The notes: generated by a model from the sequence alone, not told the origin. DNA of 64,000 nt from Perognathus longimembris pacificus (GCF_023159225.1 NC_063168.1:50299776-50363775), one strand, 5' to 3'; numbered from the stretch's first letter, positions 11,848 through 23,070 are shown. A program made the numbers and translations.

Positions 11848-12559
11848 AGTCCTTAGGGAACAGGGCCATGACTGGGGTCGTTCTAGAAGAGTCTTTTAGG
11901 CAAACCTTGATTTGTGCAGTATTTCAGTGGCCCATGATGCCTCCCGAGTACAGTTTTTTATGAGGCTCCTTTTGTATGGCCATTTGTACTGGATGGATTC
12001 CAATCTAGAAGAAACAAACCTGAAAATACCAGGGCCAAATATTAGCATAAATATGAAACCAGATAGGAAGCCTAGGAAAGGTAGCCACCACATCAACCAG
12101 GAACAGGTGTTTCCCGTTTCGAGAAATCCTTTGGTAGCCTGTTATTTTCAAGTCGAGAGATTTTGTGGATCTTCTTAATGCTTCCCAGTGCCTATTAATA
12201 CAGTGTATCTTCAACAGTGGAGTGAATGTTTTATCCCCCAAGTGAATTCCCCCAGTGCCCAGATAAGGACCTGGAGGAGAACGCTTAATAAATGTTTATG
12301 GAGTGAATGAGTGGAAACTGCCTCCTCTATCTGAAATTCATTTATTTGAGTTCACCTGGTTCTAGTCAGTAATAGTCAGTGTAGGGCTCCCTTATTCCTC
12401 AGAGATTCTATAATTGGAATGTGGCTGTGTGGGGCCTGTCTGCAGTTCCTCCAGGATGGCGAGCTTCCAGTGACATGAATCACCAAGGGGAATGGCTCCT
12501 GATTCTCTGTTTTGTAGAGAGGGCATTTAGGATGTAAATAGGTCTAGATAAAGTCACCA
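11848..12559. other. Unique sequence with a short MIR/L2-like 3' end
   Basis: Mostly unrecognised. The stretch GCTTAATAAATGTTTATGGAG and its repeat-like ending (about 12283-12315) resembles the 3' end of MIR- or L2-type repeats. Overlapping frames on both strands at 11896-12241 share no motif with known proteins. Confidence 0.4.
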
Positions 12560-12800
12560 GGGTAGAAATTCAGTATGGGAATAATACCCTTAGAAGGAGA
12601 GGAAGACACTGGACCTATCTCTGTCTTTGACATGTGAAGTTACAGTAAGAAAATGTATAAATACGGTTTTTGTGAGACACAGTGGCAACTGGCATCTTGA
12701 TCTTAGTTATCCTTATCTCTGGAACAGTGAAATAAATGGTATTTAAGCCACCTGTATATGGTATATTGGCATTTTGTTACAGCAGCCTGAAATGGAATAA
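12560..12800 (+). repeat. Possible ancient LTR-type 3' end
   Basis: CTGGAACAGTGAAATAAATGG, then TTTAAGCCACCTGTATATGG and TTTGTTACAGCAGCCTGAAA (12718-12790), matches the familiar closing part of an old mammalian LTR-like repeat. Family name uncertain. Confidence 0.4.
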
Positions 12801-12804
12801 TAAT

Positions 12805-13015
12805 CTTAAAAATACATTGAGGGTTGACAATGTGCCAGAACATATGCCGGGTGCCTTATTTAGATATCATATAAACTCCACAATAACTCTATCAAATAGG
12901 TGTCTTCAACCTCAGTTTGTAGTCAAGAGAACTGTCTGAGATTTAGGGAAGATTTTTTTTTTTTTTGCTTGTTGTATCAGAAAGTAAGCAGTTGAATTGA
13001 GACTTGGGAAATTAC
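12805..13015 (-). mobile_element. MIR-like SINE remnant
   Basis: TGTGCCAGAACATATGCCGG, a TTTAGATATCATATAAACTC middle and CAGTTTGTAGTCAAGAGAACT follow the reverse complement of a MIR as I know it. A T-run (12953-12966) has expanded inside it. Confidence 0.55.
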
Positions 13016-13552
13016 GACTGTAAAATATTTGTTTCTAACAATGGAAACAGTGTAAATGGGATGCAGGTAAACATACCACAGTATTCAGAATTAACATCAC
13101 ATTTACCATGGACTTAAGAGACTTCTAAGAGCAATGCTTTATATTGACATAACTACTTCTTATCCTTCATCAGAAAGATGATCAGATTGGCCTGTTGGGC
13201 ACTATTCTCTCAGAATACCCTAAGCAGAATGGACTTATTTCCCTGGTCTTCCAGTTTAAAGCTGTGGAAACAGCTTTTCTCATGTTATAGACTGATATAG
13301 AAACTGTCAGGAATCAAGTACAGGGGTGGACTTGAGGTTACTTGCATTAGGAGGTAGGGATCTGTACAGAAAATAATTAAAACTTTGTGAGTCTCTTTTT
13401 GCCATTTGTGTGGAGACTTTCTGAAAATATAACAGCTTGTCGTCAGGAATGAATCTAACTTGAGCTCACTTTCCAATTCATGCCCATCTAGCAGAAAAAC
13501 AAATATTACAAATAGCCTTCAAATGAGAGTTTGGCAGTATTGCATGCATGCG
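13016..13552. other. Unique sequence
   Basis: No recognised element. The 63-codon minus frame at 13285-13476 has no family features. Confidence 0.45.
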
Positions 13553-13554
13553 TG

Positions 13555-13594
<40 letters not shown>
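13553..13594. repeat. (CA)n microsatellite
   Basis: A GCATGCATGCGTGCGTACA lead-in at 13542-13560 is followed by about 34 bp of pure CA. Confidence 0.92.
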
Positions 13595-13597
<3 letters not shown>

Positions 13598-14300
13598 CAG
13601 AACAATAACAACAAACTCCAGCTTCTAGATAAAATAAGAATCTGTGCTGAAATTTTTGTTTTTGAGATTTAGTCAGGAGAAAAGAAATGGCAGGCAACTA
13701 TGCCATTATGAAGTAACTGAAAGGAAACAAACAAGAACATTATATGCCAAGAGAGTCTAGAATAAATAGTACAAGGAGAATAAGAATAAGAGTGCTTTAT
13801 GCTCTGCAAAAATCTAATAAGACTATGAAGCTGATAAAACAAGAGCCTCAAGATATTATGATAAAACAGGGGAATTAAAGTCAAGAAATGATCATAGAGA
13901 TAAGACAATTCCATTGCAGGTAAAAAATATACTTCAAACAGCAAGTGACAGAATAGACAAAGGTGAAAATTGAGTAAGTAGCACGAGGGAATAACTTTAG
14001 GTAGTCTTAATGATTGTTAAGAAAATTATAAAAGAGCCTAAAAATTAGAGAGGTTGTGCTTTATATGGTAGACAAAGGAGTTTGATAGGGAGAATACACC
14101 TTGAAAATGGAGAAAGAAATAAAGGGAAGGAAATGTGTTCTCAATTGTAATTCAAGAAGATTGTCCTGAAATGGAAAAAATGAAAAATAAGTCCAAAACA
14201 AATGAGCATGTTGAAAAGATAGCATTCCAGTGGAAAAAATATATGTAGCTGTCTAGCTGAAGATGTATGTTATGGTGAAATAGTAAAGATTAACAAAAGG
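13595..14300. other. Unique A-rich sequence
   Basis: Nothing recognised. Purine content rises towards the GA tract that follows. Confidence 0.45.
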
Positions 14301-14492
14301 GGAAGAGAGAGGGAGAGAGATAGAGGGAGAGAGAGAAAGAGAGAGAGGGAGGGAGAGAGAGAGGGAGAGAGAGGGAGGGAGAGAGAGGGAGGGAGAGAGA
14401 GGGAGGGAGGGGGAGAGAGAGGGAGGGAGGGAGAGAGAGAGGGAGAGGGAGAGAGAGACAGAGAGACAGAGAGACAGAGAGAGAGAGAGAAA
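14301..14492. repeat. Polypurine (GA/GGGA)n tract
   Basis: An almost pure purine strand of about 190 bp alternates GAGA and GGGAGG units, interrupted only by TAGA (14320) and a few GACA units after 14457. It creates three overlapping serine/leucine-rich spurious frames on the minus strand. Confidence 0.93.
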
Positions 14493-14859
14493 TATTTCTG
14501 GGTATGGGTATGCTGAGTTCCACATTTGTACTGGTTACAAATGTTTTCCCAGCATTTAACCCTGGGAGATATGGAGGGTAATTTATAGAGTCCTGAGGAA
14601 ATAGCCAAACCCAGATGACACTGTTAAAAAGAGATGTACTCATTACCTGACTTACGTAACTATAACCACTCTGTACCTTACCCTTACAATAACAACAAGA
14701 ATAGCCAAATTTTCATTCATTAATAAAGACAAAAGGTAAGGGTTCTTCAAGACAAAAGAATTAATGGAGGATGATAATCACAATCCCTTTAAAAGCACTT
14801 TCTCATAACAGGATAAATCAAAATACTGAGCTCAGCAACAGAGAAGAGGTGGTAAGGAG
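14493..14859. other. Unique sequence
   Basis: No recognised feature between the two microsatellites. Confidence 0.45.
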
Positions 14860-14877
14860 ATATATATATATATATGT

Positions 14878-14928
<51 letters not shown>
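14860..14928. repeat. (TA)n microsatellite
   Basis: Two TA arrays are separated by GTATACATACA. The second array runs about 42 bp uninterrupted. Confidence 0.93.
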
Positions 14929-14931
<3 letters not shown>

Positions 14932-14959
14932 CCATTGCATCCAAGAGTTTATTTCCTGT

Positions 14960-15290
14960 TGAGTGCGTGCCTGGATTGCAACCCACCTATTTTTAGGTTT
15001 CCTGTCATAGCTATCATGACAGGCATGCACTACCACACCCAGCTTTTTTCCATTGAGATGGGAACTTCTTTCTGGGCTCTCCTGGAACTGTGACCATCAG
15101 TCTCTGCCACCCATGCAGCTGGAGTGACAGGTGTGCACTTTGGTGCTCAGCTATAAGATTGAGAAGGTGTGTGTGTGGGTTGTCTCATGAACGTTTTCTC
15201 CCTGAGCTGGCCTTGAACTATGATCCTCCCATTCCCAGCTTCTCAAGTTGCTAAAATTATAGATGTGAGCCTGCTGAGGGGTTCCAATAT
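14960..15290 (-). mobile_element. Older B1-like (7SL-derived) SINE remnant
   Basis: On the minus strand this reads AGCTGGGTGTGGTAGTGCAT followed by GCCTGTCATGATAGCTATGA, a 7SL/B1-type start. A second decayed block covers 15170-15270. It is more diverged than the B1-Geo copies and lacks a clear Geo module. Confidence 0.5.
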
Positions 15291-15308
15291 CTGAAGGAAT
15301 ATATATAA

Positions 15309-15490
15309 TTTTTTTCCAGTCCTGGGGCTTGGACTCAGGGCACTGTCCCTGGCTTGTTTTTGCTCAAGGCTAGCACTCTACCACTTGAGCCACTTGTGGC
15401 TTTTTCTGTTTATGTGGTGCTGAGGATTAAAACCCAGGGCTTCATGCATGCTAGGCAAGCACACTACCACTAGGCCACATTCCTAGCCCT
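15309..15490 (-). mobile_element. IDL-Geo SINE
   Basis: On the plus strand: short T-tail, CCAGTCCTGGGGCTTGGACT, AGGCTAGCACTCTACCACTT, then the reverse ID monomer ending CCACATTCCTAGCCC. The copy has small deletions in Geo and a decayed B box. No clear target-site duplication. Confidence 0.87.
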
Positions 15491-15509
15491 ATATTTTTAT
15501 TTTGAAAAA

Positions 15510-15650
15510 TTTAAAATATATTTTTATTTTCTTTAAGTAGCTGTACAAAGGAGTTTCCATTCAATAGAGCAGTTTATCAATTACAGTGCCTCTTGATCAA
15601 TGTTACCCCTTTGAACAGCCTCATCCACTCTCCCATTCTACCCTTGAGTA
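15510..15650 (-). mobile_element. Older L1 3' end, second type
   Basis: The minus strand ends ...GGAAACTCCTTTGTACAGCT then ACTTAAAGAAAATAAAAATA. It is truncated to about 130 bp of 3' UTR. An opposite-strand fragment of the same region follows directly. Confidence 0.65.
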
Positions 15651-15751
15651 GAATGCAGGGAAGAATGCATTGTATAGTCTACAGAACTGAGAATAATAAG
15701 GGAAGGAGTAGGTTAAAGAGGGCAAAGATGTTGAAGGGATGCTCAAAGATG

Positions 15752-15787
<36 letters not shown>

Positions 15788-15815
15788 CTTTGTTAAATGG
15801 CAAATAATTCAATAC
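15651..15815 (+). mobile_element. L1 3' UTR fragment, opposite orientation
   Basis: AGTCTACAGAACTGAGAATA and GGCAAAGATGTTGAAGGGAT match the plus-strand fragment at 51350-51440. A (TA)n run (15754-15784) replaces part of it. It abuts the minus fragment to form an inverted pair. Confidence 0.55.
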
Positions 15816-15983
15816 TTGAACTTGATGATATTCTTGCTTAAGAGGAATGTAAATTTTTTGGAATGAATAGTTATTTATGTGAGGTTTAACAATTCTTTTG
15901 GTTTTACTTCAGGTTCTTTTACCTCTAGTAAATTCATGTAAAATTTACATTAGTAAGTATAGTTAAAATATTATCCACAGTAT

Positions 15984-16260
15984 CATTAAAAAATTTTATT
16001 GTTAAGGTAATATACAGAAGGTTTACAGTTACATACATAAAGTAGTGAGTAAATTTCTTGTCAAACTTGTTACCACCTCCCTCATTTTTCTCTCACCTTC
16101 CTTCCTCCCCAGTCCTTCCCCCACCCCCCATTGTACAACATATTCTCTTGTAAGAATTGCTATTGCATTTGATTGCCTTTTATTCTTTGTATCACCATTT
16201 TGATGTCCCCTCCTCCTCCTGTCCCTTACTTCTGATAAATGTATATACACAGTGTCATTT
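15984..16260 (-). mobile_element. Older L1 3' UTR fragment
   Basis: Same type as 4738-5160: the minus strand ends TAACTGTAAACCTTCTGTAT then TACCTTAACAATAAAATT. It ends close to the younger L1 inserted at 16302. Confidence 0.65.
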
Positions 16261-16301
16261 TTTTCCAGCTCATCTTTGCTTGCCGGAGAGGCAATAGTTT
16301 A

Positions 16302-18116
16302 TTATTTTTGTAAATAATTACTTATTGTCAAAGTGATGTACAGAGAGGTTACAGTTTCATACAAAGGCCATGGGTACATTTCTTGCACTATTTATTACCT
16401 CCTCCCTCATTCCCCCCTTCCCCCTCCCCCTTTCCCTCTCTCCTCATTGTGTTGTTCATTTTGTTTACAACAAATGGTTTTGCAAGTATTGCTTTTGTAG
16501 TCGTTTGTCTTTTTATCCATTGTCTCTCAATTTTGATATTCCCTTTCACTTCCCTAGTTCTAATACCAGTATATACAGTATTCAGGGTACTCAGATGAGA
16601 TACAGTGATAGTGCAGGTACAACCACAGGAAGGGGATACAAGATAATCATCAACAAAAGAAGCTACGGTTTCACATGGCATGTTGAAAGTAATTACAACA
16701 GTGATATAACACTCATTTCCATAACATGGAGTTCATTTCACTTAGTATCATCTTATGTGATCATAAGGGTATAGCTATTGGGCTCTTGTGATCCTCTGCT
16801 GTGACTAGCCTAAACCTGTGCTAATTATTCCCTATGAGGGAGACCATAGAGTCCACATTTCTTTGGGTCTGGCTCACTTCACTTAGTATAATTTCTTCCA
16901 AGTCCTTCCATTTCCTTATGAATGGGCAATGTCATTCTTTCTGATAGAGGCATAAAATTCCATTGTGTATATGTACCACATTTTCCTGATCCATTCGTCT
17001 ACTGAGGGGCATCTGGGTTGGTTCCATATTTTAGCAATGACAAATTGTGCTGTGATGAACATTATTGTGCTGGTGGCTTCAGTGTGTTCTTGTTCGTAAT
17101 CTTTTGGGTTAGATGCCCAAAAGTGGGGCTTCTGGGTCATAGGGAAGCTCTATGTTTAGCCTTCTGAGGAATCTCCATGCTGTTTTCCAGAGTGGCTGAA
17201 CCAGTTTACATTTCCACCAACCATGAAATAGGGTCCCCTTTTGCCACATCCCCTCCAACATTTGTTATTGTTAGTTTTCCTGATAATGGACATTCTTACT
17301 GGGGTGAGGTGGAATCTCAATGTTGTTTTGATTTGCATTTTTTTTATGGCCAATGAAGTAGAGCACTTTTTCATGTGTCTCTTGGCCATTTTCATTTCCT
17401 CTTCAGAGAAGTCTCTTTTTAAGTCTTTAGCCCATTTGTTGCGGGGACTGTTGGTTCTTTGAGGCTTTGTTTTGGAGGAATTTAAATTTTTTAGTTCTGC
17501 ATATATTTTAGACATGAAGCCTTTGTCTGTTGTATGGCTGGTAAAGATCTTTTCCAAATCTGTGGGCTTTCTGTTTATCTTGCAAGCTATGTCCTTTGCT
17601 CTGAGGAAGCTCTGCAATTTGATGCAGTCCCATTTGCCCAACCTTTCTTTGATTTGTTAAGGAAGTTTTGTCCTGTGCCAAGGAGCCCAATTGTTTCTCC
17701 TACTCCTTTTTGTAGTGTTTTCAGGGTATCTGTTTTTATTTCAAGGTCTTTGATCCATTTGGAATTGATTTTGGTGCAGGGTGATATGTAAGGATCTAGT
17801 TTTAATTTGTTGCAGGTGTTGAACCAGTTTTGCCAGCACCATTTGTTAAAGAGGTTATCTTTCTTTCATCCTATTTTTTTTTTAGCTCCATTATCAAAGA
17901 TTAAGTAGGCATAGCTCTGCGGGTTCATTTCTGGGTCTTCAGTTCTGTTCCATTGGTCCTCAGGCCTGTTTTTGTGCCAGTGCCAAGCTGTTTTTATTAC
18001 TATAGCTTTGTAATACAGCTTGATGTTTGGTATTGTAATTCCTCTAGCACTGTTCTTTCTACTTAGGCTTGTTTTTGCTATTTGGGGTCTTTTATTGTTT
18101 CATATGAATTTCTGGA
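16302..18116 (-). mobile_element. 5'-truncated young-type L1, 1.8 kb
   Basis: The minus strand carries the last 1.2 kb of ORF2 (about 18116 down to 16850) and a 3' UTR of about 550 bp. A 161-codon frame at 17156-17641 keeps recognisable ORF2 C-terminal motifs such as [18 protein letters not shown] and [13 protein letters not shown]. Stops and frameshifts elsewhere make it non-coding. The 3' UTR has a G-quadruplex motif on the minus strand (plus C-runs 16412-16436). The target-site duplication is 15 bp with one mismatch: AGAGGCAATAGTTTA (16287-16301) and AGAGGCAGTAGTTTA (18117-18131). Confidence 0.88.
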
Positions 18117-18196
18117 AGAGGCAGTAGTTTAGAGCCAACCATTTTTTTCTAATCTTATTTGTTCAAGGAAATCCTCTGTTGGAATTCTAGCCTGAC

Positions 18197-18311
18197 AAGC
18201 CTAGCCTTGCCTGCCTGCCTGCCTACCTGCTTGCCTGTCTCCCTCCCTCTTTTTTCCCTCCTTGTCTCCCTCCCTTTCTCCCTTCCTTCTTTACTTCCAC
18301 TTTGTTTTCTT
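18197..18311. repeat. (TGCC)n and polypyrimidine low-complexity tract
   Basis: TGCCTGCCTGCC units (about 18209-18236) run into CCCTCCCTTT-type pyrimidine sequence. Confidence 0.85.
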
Positions 18312-18380
18312 TCTGTGGTGCTGGAGCTAAAAACCAATGATAGACAAGTGCTCTATCACTGAGCTACATCCCAGCCCTAG
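18312..18380 (-). mobile_element. ID-like SINE remnant
   Basis: GTGGTGCTGGAGCTAAAAAC then ATCACTGAGCTACATCCCAG is a decayed reverse ID monomer. No Geo half is attached. Confidence 0.6.
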
Positions 18381-18639
18381 GAGTCTGCTTTTCTAAGGAG
18401 CCCCTAGGTCATGCTGCTGTTGGCTCGTGGACCTGCTTTGAGCTGTCACAGTGTATTATCTATGAGCCCACTCTAAGCCTAAACAGCCTGAATTAGATTT
18501 TTAATGCCACAACTCAATGGTTTTAGACTTTAAGTTCTATTCCGGAGTTTTCCCTATCTATAAATGGGCAATAATAACAGTGCCCACATATAGAACAATG
18601 CCTGTCAAGAAATGCTGTTCTAAAAACTGGCTATTTTTA
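18381..18639. other. Mostly unique, with a short MIR-like piece
   Basis: CTATCTATAAATGGGCAATAA (18555-18575) resembles the conserved MIR core. The rest is unrecognised. Confidence 0.4.
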
Positions 18640-18800
18640 TCATTTATACCAGCCCTGGATCAGAAACTGAATCTGAGTTTTTAATTTCCTTTATGTGTAA
18701 GAATAATTACCTCTTAGAGCTATGGCAGTAACTGGAAATAAGTTATGTAAGAGGTGCACAGTGCAGGGCATGGGTATAGAAAATCAATGAATAATAATTG
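18640..18800 (+). mobile_element. MIR-like SINE remnant
   Basis: GAATAATTACCTCTTAGAGC, ATAAGTTATGTAAGAGGTGC and GTGCAGGGCATGGGTATAGA follow the 3' half of MIR in order. Very old and diverged. Confidence 0.5.
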
Positions 18801-18954
18801 TGAATGATTATGGTTAACTGTAATTATAGCATAGTAATATCAACAATTTCTTCCAAGTACCTATGTATTCTTAGCTTTGCCAATTTGTTTGTTCAGCCTT
18901 TCTCACTCATATTTTACTTGCTCGCTCAATAACTAATTTTTGGGTTTTCCCTTC

Positions 18955-19610
18955 TGTGCTAGGAAGCCTGGCTCAGGCACTGGGTGCTCTTTAGTAAGCA
19001 AGATGGTCCTACGAGAGCTTTTTATCCAAGTGGGAGAGATGAAACACAAACTGTAAGCAAAGTATCAAGAAAGACTGTGAAGAAAACTAGAGCAAGATAA
19101 GGAATGGAAAATGGCATTAGAGTGGAGAGAGAGTTTATGAGATATGGGCTATCAGAAGAGAGCTCCTGGAGAAAGGGACAGCTGAGAGGATCTAACTGAG
19201 GCCTGGAAGCTGTCCTGAGATGTTCAGGGATCAGTGTTCCCTTGAGATAAGAGGTCAGTATGAATTGAAATTTGAAAGAAAGGCAGAGCTGGGTCTAGGT
19301 ATTCCAAACTGAGTCAATAGTTCATTAGTGGTTTGTAAAAAGAATTACAAAAAAAATCCAGGAGTTCATAGTACATCATTTGAGTGCTGGTTTGTGTGGT
19401 TAGATAAATGGACACCCTTGTATTTATGACTGGGGTTATTGTTTAACATAAATTTCTTAGTATGAGTAACAGTACAAGAAATTTAGACATATTGGGATAA
19501 AGAGCAAAGGTTTTATTCTGCAGGTTAAGGAACCATGGAAGGAGTTTGACCAGCAGTTGATGTGATGTGTCTTTGTTTCTGAGCCCTTTGATGGTATGTG
19601 TCAAGCTGAC
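18955..19610 (+). repeat. Ancient mammalian-wide repeat, family not named
   Basis: CAGGCACTGGGTGCTCTTTAG, GAGAGATGAAACACAAACTG and, near the end, GGTTTTATTCTGCAGGTTAA and AACCATGGAAGGAGTTTGAC keep the order of a well-known old interspersed repeat. I cannot recall its family with certainty. Confidence 0.4.
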
Positions 19611-19679
19611 TGAGGAAGGAAGTATAAAATGAAACAGTGACAACTTTTTCTCAAATCACTTCTTACCTGTAGTTTGGTG

Positions 19680-20005
19680 TTTGGCAGAACAATGTCACCT
19701 CCCCCAAAGGCATTCATGTCTTGGGACTATATACTGTTTCACCACAAAAGTGACTAGGATTGACATAAGGAGGTTTTCTGGGTTGACCCAACTTAATCAC
19801 CAGTCCTTAAGTGTGGGTCAGGGAAATAGAAAAGGTTACTGGTGTGATGTCATATGAAAACCATTTGGCTCAACATTGCTGGCTTTGCTTTGTGGACTCA
19901 TGAGCCAATGAATGTGACATGGACTACGCAAGAAAATGGATCTTGGAACTGACAGAAAAAAAGCATAGTTCTAACACATTGGTTTTAGCCTAGTAATATG
20001 TATGT
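19680..20005 (+). repeat. Ancient mammalian repeat, LTR-like, family not named
   Basis: GGCATTCATGTCTTGGGACT, the stretch to CCCAACTTAATCACCAGTCC and GCATTGGTTTTAGCC-like wording near 19975 match the order of a common old mammalian repeat. Eye alignment only. Confidence 0.4.
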
Positions 20006-20024
20006 CAGACTTTTTTTCAGATTT

Positions 20025-20503
20025 AAAAAAAATTATTGTAGACGTGATGAATAGAAGGGTTATAGTTGCATAAATCAAGTAATGAGTAGATTTTGTTTTG
20101 AACAGTGTCACTCCCTCCCTTATTCTCTCAGTTTTTCCCCTTCTGACTTACCTTACTCCAGAGTTGTATAGTTCATTTCCAGTATAGTGTTTAGTAGGTT
20201 TCACTGCTGAATTGGTTCACCATTTGTCCCACCATTTCTGTGCTTCTCCTTCTTCTCTCCAAATCAGATAAACACACATAAGACAAAAGGTACAGAAATA
20301 AAAACCAGTGATAGAATACACCAAAGAGAAAAGGAAAGAAGAAGAGACAAGAACCACAAACTGTGCAATAAAACCTTGCTTCCATTTCTTGGAGTTCATT
20401 TTGATAAGCATCATTTTATATGGTCGTATGCACACTGCTATTGAGCCCTTTTGACCCCCTGCTAAGAATATCCTCCTCTTTCTTCCTGGGTGAATGTTTA
20501 GAG

Positions 20504-20534
<31 letters not shown>

Positions 20535-20965
20535 GCCAGTCCTGGGCCTTGGACTCAGGGCCTGAGCACCATCCCTGGCTTCTTCCCGCTCAAGGCTAGC
20601 ACTCTGCCACCTGAGCCACAGCGCCCCTTCTGGCCGTTTTCCATGAATGTGGTGCTGGGGAATCGAACGGAGAGCCTCATGTGTAGGAGGCAAGCACTCT
20701 TGCCACTAGGCCATATTCCCAGCCCTAGAGTGATGTTTAATTAATCACGTCCAAGTGTAATTATTTGTCTTTTACTATCCATTGGGTTTACTTTAGATTG
20801 ATGAACACATTGTAATTATTACAAATGAGGGAAACCATGCAGCCAATGTTTCTTTGAGTCTTACTTTGCTTAGTATAATTATGCCAGAGTTTTAACATAC
20901 ATTACTGAAAGATAATATAAATGTGTGTCTTTTAAGCCTGTACATTTGTGATATTTTGCTATGGT
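20025..20965 (-). mobile_element. Older L1 3' end split by an IDL-Geo SINE
   Basis: The minus strand reads a 3' UTR of the 4738-5160 type (20025-20498). It continues on the far side of a SINE (20735 to about 20965), where GAGGGAAACCATGCAGCC and TCTTTGAGTCTTACTTTGC correspond to the ORF2/3' UTR boundary. Confidence 0.7.
20508..20725 (-). mobile_element. IDL-Geo SINE with long A-tail
   Basis: A tail of about 27 T on the plus strand precedes Geo (GCCAGTCCTGGGCCTTGGAC) and the reverse ID monomer ending CATATTCCCAGCCC. A 9-bp direct repeat TAGAGTGAT (20499-20507 and 20726-20734) flanks it. The long tail suggests recent insertion. Confidence 0.9.
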
Positions 20966-21443
20966 GGAGAAAGAAAACTAAGCATGTTAAATTTTCACCT
21001 GTCTTCACTAATCTTATTTTGCACAGACCTCCTCTTCAGTGTTTGGTTTAAGTTCCCTTAGCTGCCACCCTGCCCAGAGCTTCTTCCCAGAATTCCCCAT
21101 TCCTTTCTGCTACCTACTTTATGTCTGGTTTCCATTCTAAATTCCTAGGCCCTTTTCTACCTATTCCCAGTAGGAACTGGTACTTTGAATCTGAACTATT
21201 TTGTTGTGCAAGAGGGTAAAGAATAAAACCGAAGGAATTTGAAAAAAGCTGCTGAGCTTGTGGGAGGATTGCAATGAGTTCTTTTCACGACAAAAACTTG
21301 TTTATTTTCATTAAAATGCTAAAACAGGTGCATTATCCCATAGCTGATGCCATTCAGTGATGAAAAGTTGGTGATTAATTTGCTCCAGGTTTATCATAAC
21401 AAAAGACAATGGTTTAATTTTCCAACTGAATTCCAATATGGGG
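20966..21443. other. Unique sequence
   Basis: Nothing recognised. No exon-like frame. Confidence 0.45.
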
Positions 21444-21458
21444 CTGAGCAAACATTTA

Positions 21459-21967
21459 TTTATTTATTTTTCAAATTTTTATTATCTAACTGATGTACAG
21501 AGAGGTTACACTTTCATACGTTAGGCATTGGATACATTTCTTGTATTGTTTGTTACCTCGTCCCTCATACCCCCCTCCTTCCTCCCCCTTTCCCTTTCCC
21601 CCCATGAGGTGTTCAGTTCACTTACACCAAACAGTTTTGCAAGTATTGCTTTTGCAGTTGTTTGTCTTTTTTTTACCCTGTGTCTCTCAATTTTGGTATT
21701 CCCTTTCAATTTCCTAGTTCTAATACCAGTATACACGGTTTCCAATATACTCAGATAAGATTACAGAGATAGTGTAGGTACAACCACAGGAAGGTGATAC
21801 AAGAACATCATCAATAATAGAAGCTACAGATACACATGGGACGTTGAAAGTAGTTACAACTGTGATATAACAATCGTTTCCATAACGTGGAGTTCATTTC
21901 ACTTAGCATCATCTTATGTGTTCATAAGGGTATGGTTATTGGGCTCTTGTGATCCTCTGCTGTGACT
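21459..21967 (-). mobile_element. Very young L1, 5'-truncated in the 3' UTR
   Basis: The whole element is 3' UTR on the minus strand, with its A-rich tail at about 21459-21470. The target-site duplication is 15 bp with one mismatch: CTGAGCAAACATTTA (21444-21458) and CTGAGCCAACATTTA (21968-21982). By eye it differs from the copy at 31537-32226 at only about a dozen positions over 500 bp. C-runs at 21570-21603 (plus) mark a G-rich block on the L1 sense strand. Confidence 0.9.
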
Positions 21968-21982
21968 CTGAGCCAACATTTA

Positions 21983-22544
21983 ATGAATTCCATAAATATT
22001 CAGGCAAGACTGGCGCAAACTTCTTGTATTTCATCACCATTGGCTTAGATCAGTGTTCCTGCCCAGACATTCTTCAAGAAAATTCCTGTTGTTTTAATTT
22101 ACCATTGGATTAGCCTAATGAAAATATTTTTAAAGAATGAAATACAATTTACACAGCAATAGTATCGTGTATTGAGAAAGCTTCTGATAATTTTGACAAT
22201 GTTCTTATGTGAGAAACTAATTTCTATGAACAATGCTTTTTGTAGGAAAGGCCAACATTGATGAATTTCTCTGCAGGTGAATGCAAGGGACTGTGACCTG
22301 CCCCAAAGTAAGACCTAGCCCAAAAGTAAGCTGCAAAAAAACTAGAACTCAAACTGGCTAATACCTAAGTTGCTTTTCTCCTGGTGTCACAAAAAGTTTC
22401 ATCTTGTTTGTGTGCTATCTTGGGGGAAATGATCCACCAGAGATTAATAGCATTGGCATTTTGAAGTTTCCTGGTTTTAAGCATCTATAACCATCCAAAT
22501 CGAGAGCTTTCCATCTTGGTAACCAGCAAGAATGAAATATGATT
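21983..22544. other. Unique sequence
   Basis: No recognised repeat. Short frames only. Confidence 0.45.
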
Positions 22545-22917
22545 TAACAACTTTTAAAAATTCGTTTACTTTACAACTTTAAGTACTTGTACAAAGGGTT
22601 TTTAATTCAACAAATCAGCTTAGGAGTAGATGAATCTTGATCAATGTCACCCCTTTCATCCCTCTCCCCCATTTCTCCCTAACCTTCCCCATCCCCTCAA
22701 TTTTCCTAATTCTATTTTCAGAAAGGTACATTATGACTACATTCTCCCATTATTCCTCTCTTTATTTGTCTGCCACTTACCTCTTGGCCTCACTGCCCCC
22801 TGCCCCAACTTCCCAATTCTGAGCTTCCTTGTATTCATTCTGTTAGACTGTATGTTAGTTGAAGGAGTTATACCTTTGGAATTCTCCCTGCACATACTAT
22901 ACTTTAGTTAATATGTT

Positions 22918-23070
22918 TTTATGTATATATATATGTATAAACATATATAACCCTTTATTTATTTATATATAAACATATATGTACATAAATGTACATATAT
23001 ACATATATGTACATACATATATAAACATATATACATATATTTACATATCTACTATATTTACATATATAGT
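22918..23070. repeat. (TATG/TACA)-rich AT microsatellite
   Basis: Repeating ACATATAT/TGTACATA units over about 150 bp within the L1 3' UTR. It is partly self-complementary and could form hairpins. Confidence 0.85.

Noticed and set aside
14253..14643. Three overlapping minus-strand frames rich in serine and leucine
   Set aside because: They are translations of the GA tract in three registers. Composition alone explains them.
16370..16774. 134-codon plus-strand frame
   Set aside because: It is antisense to an L1 3' UTR; equivalent frames recur at other copies (21493, 29367, 31489).
20217..20693. 158-codon minus-strand frame
   Set aside because: It spans the IDL-Geo SINE, its long A-tail and an old L1 3' UTR, giving a lysine run. 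Not a gene.
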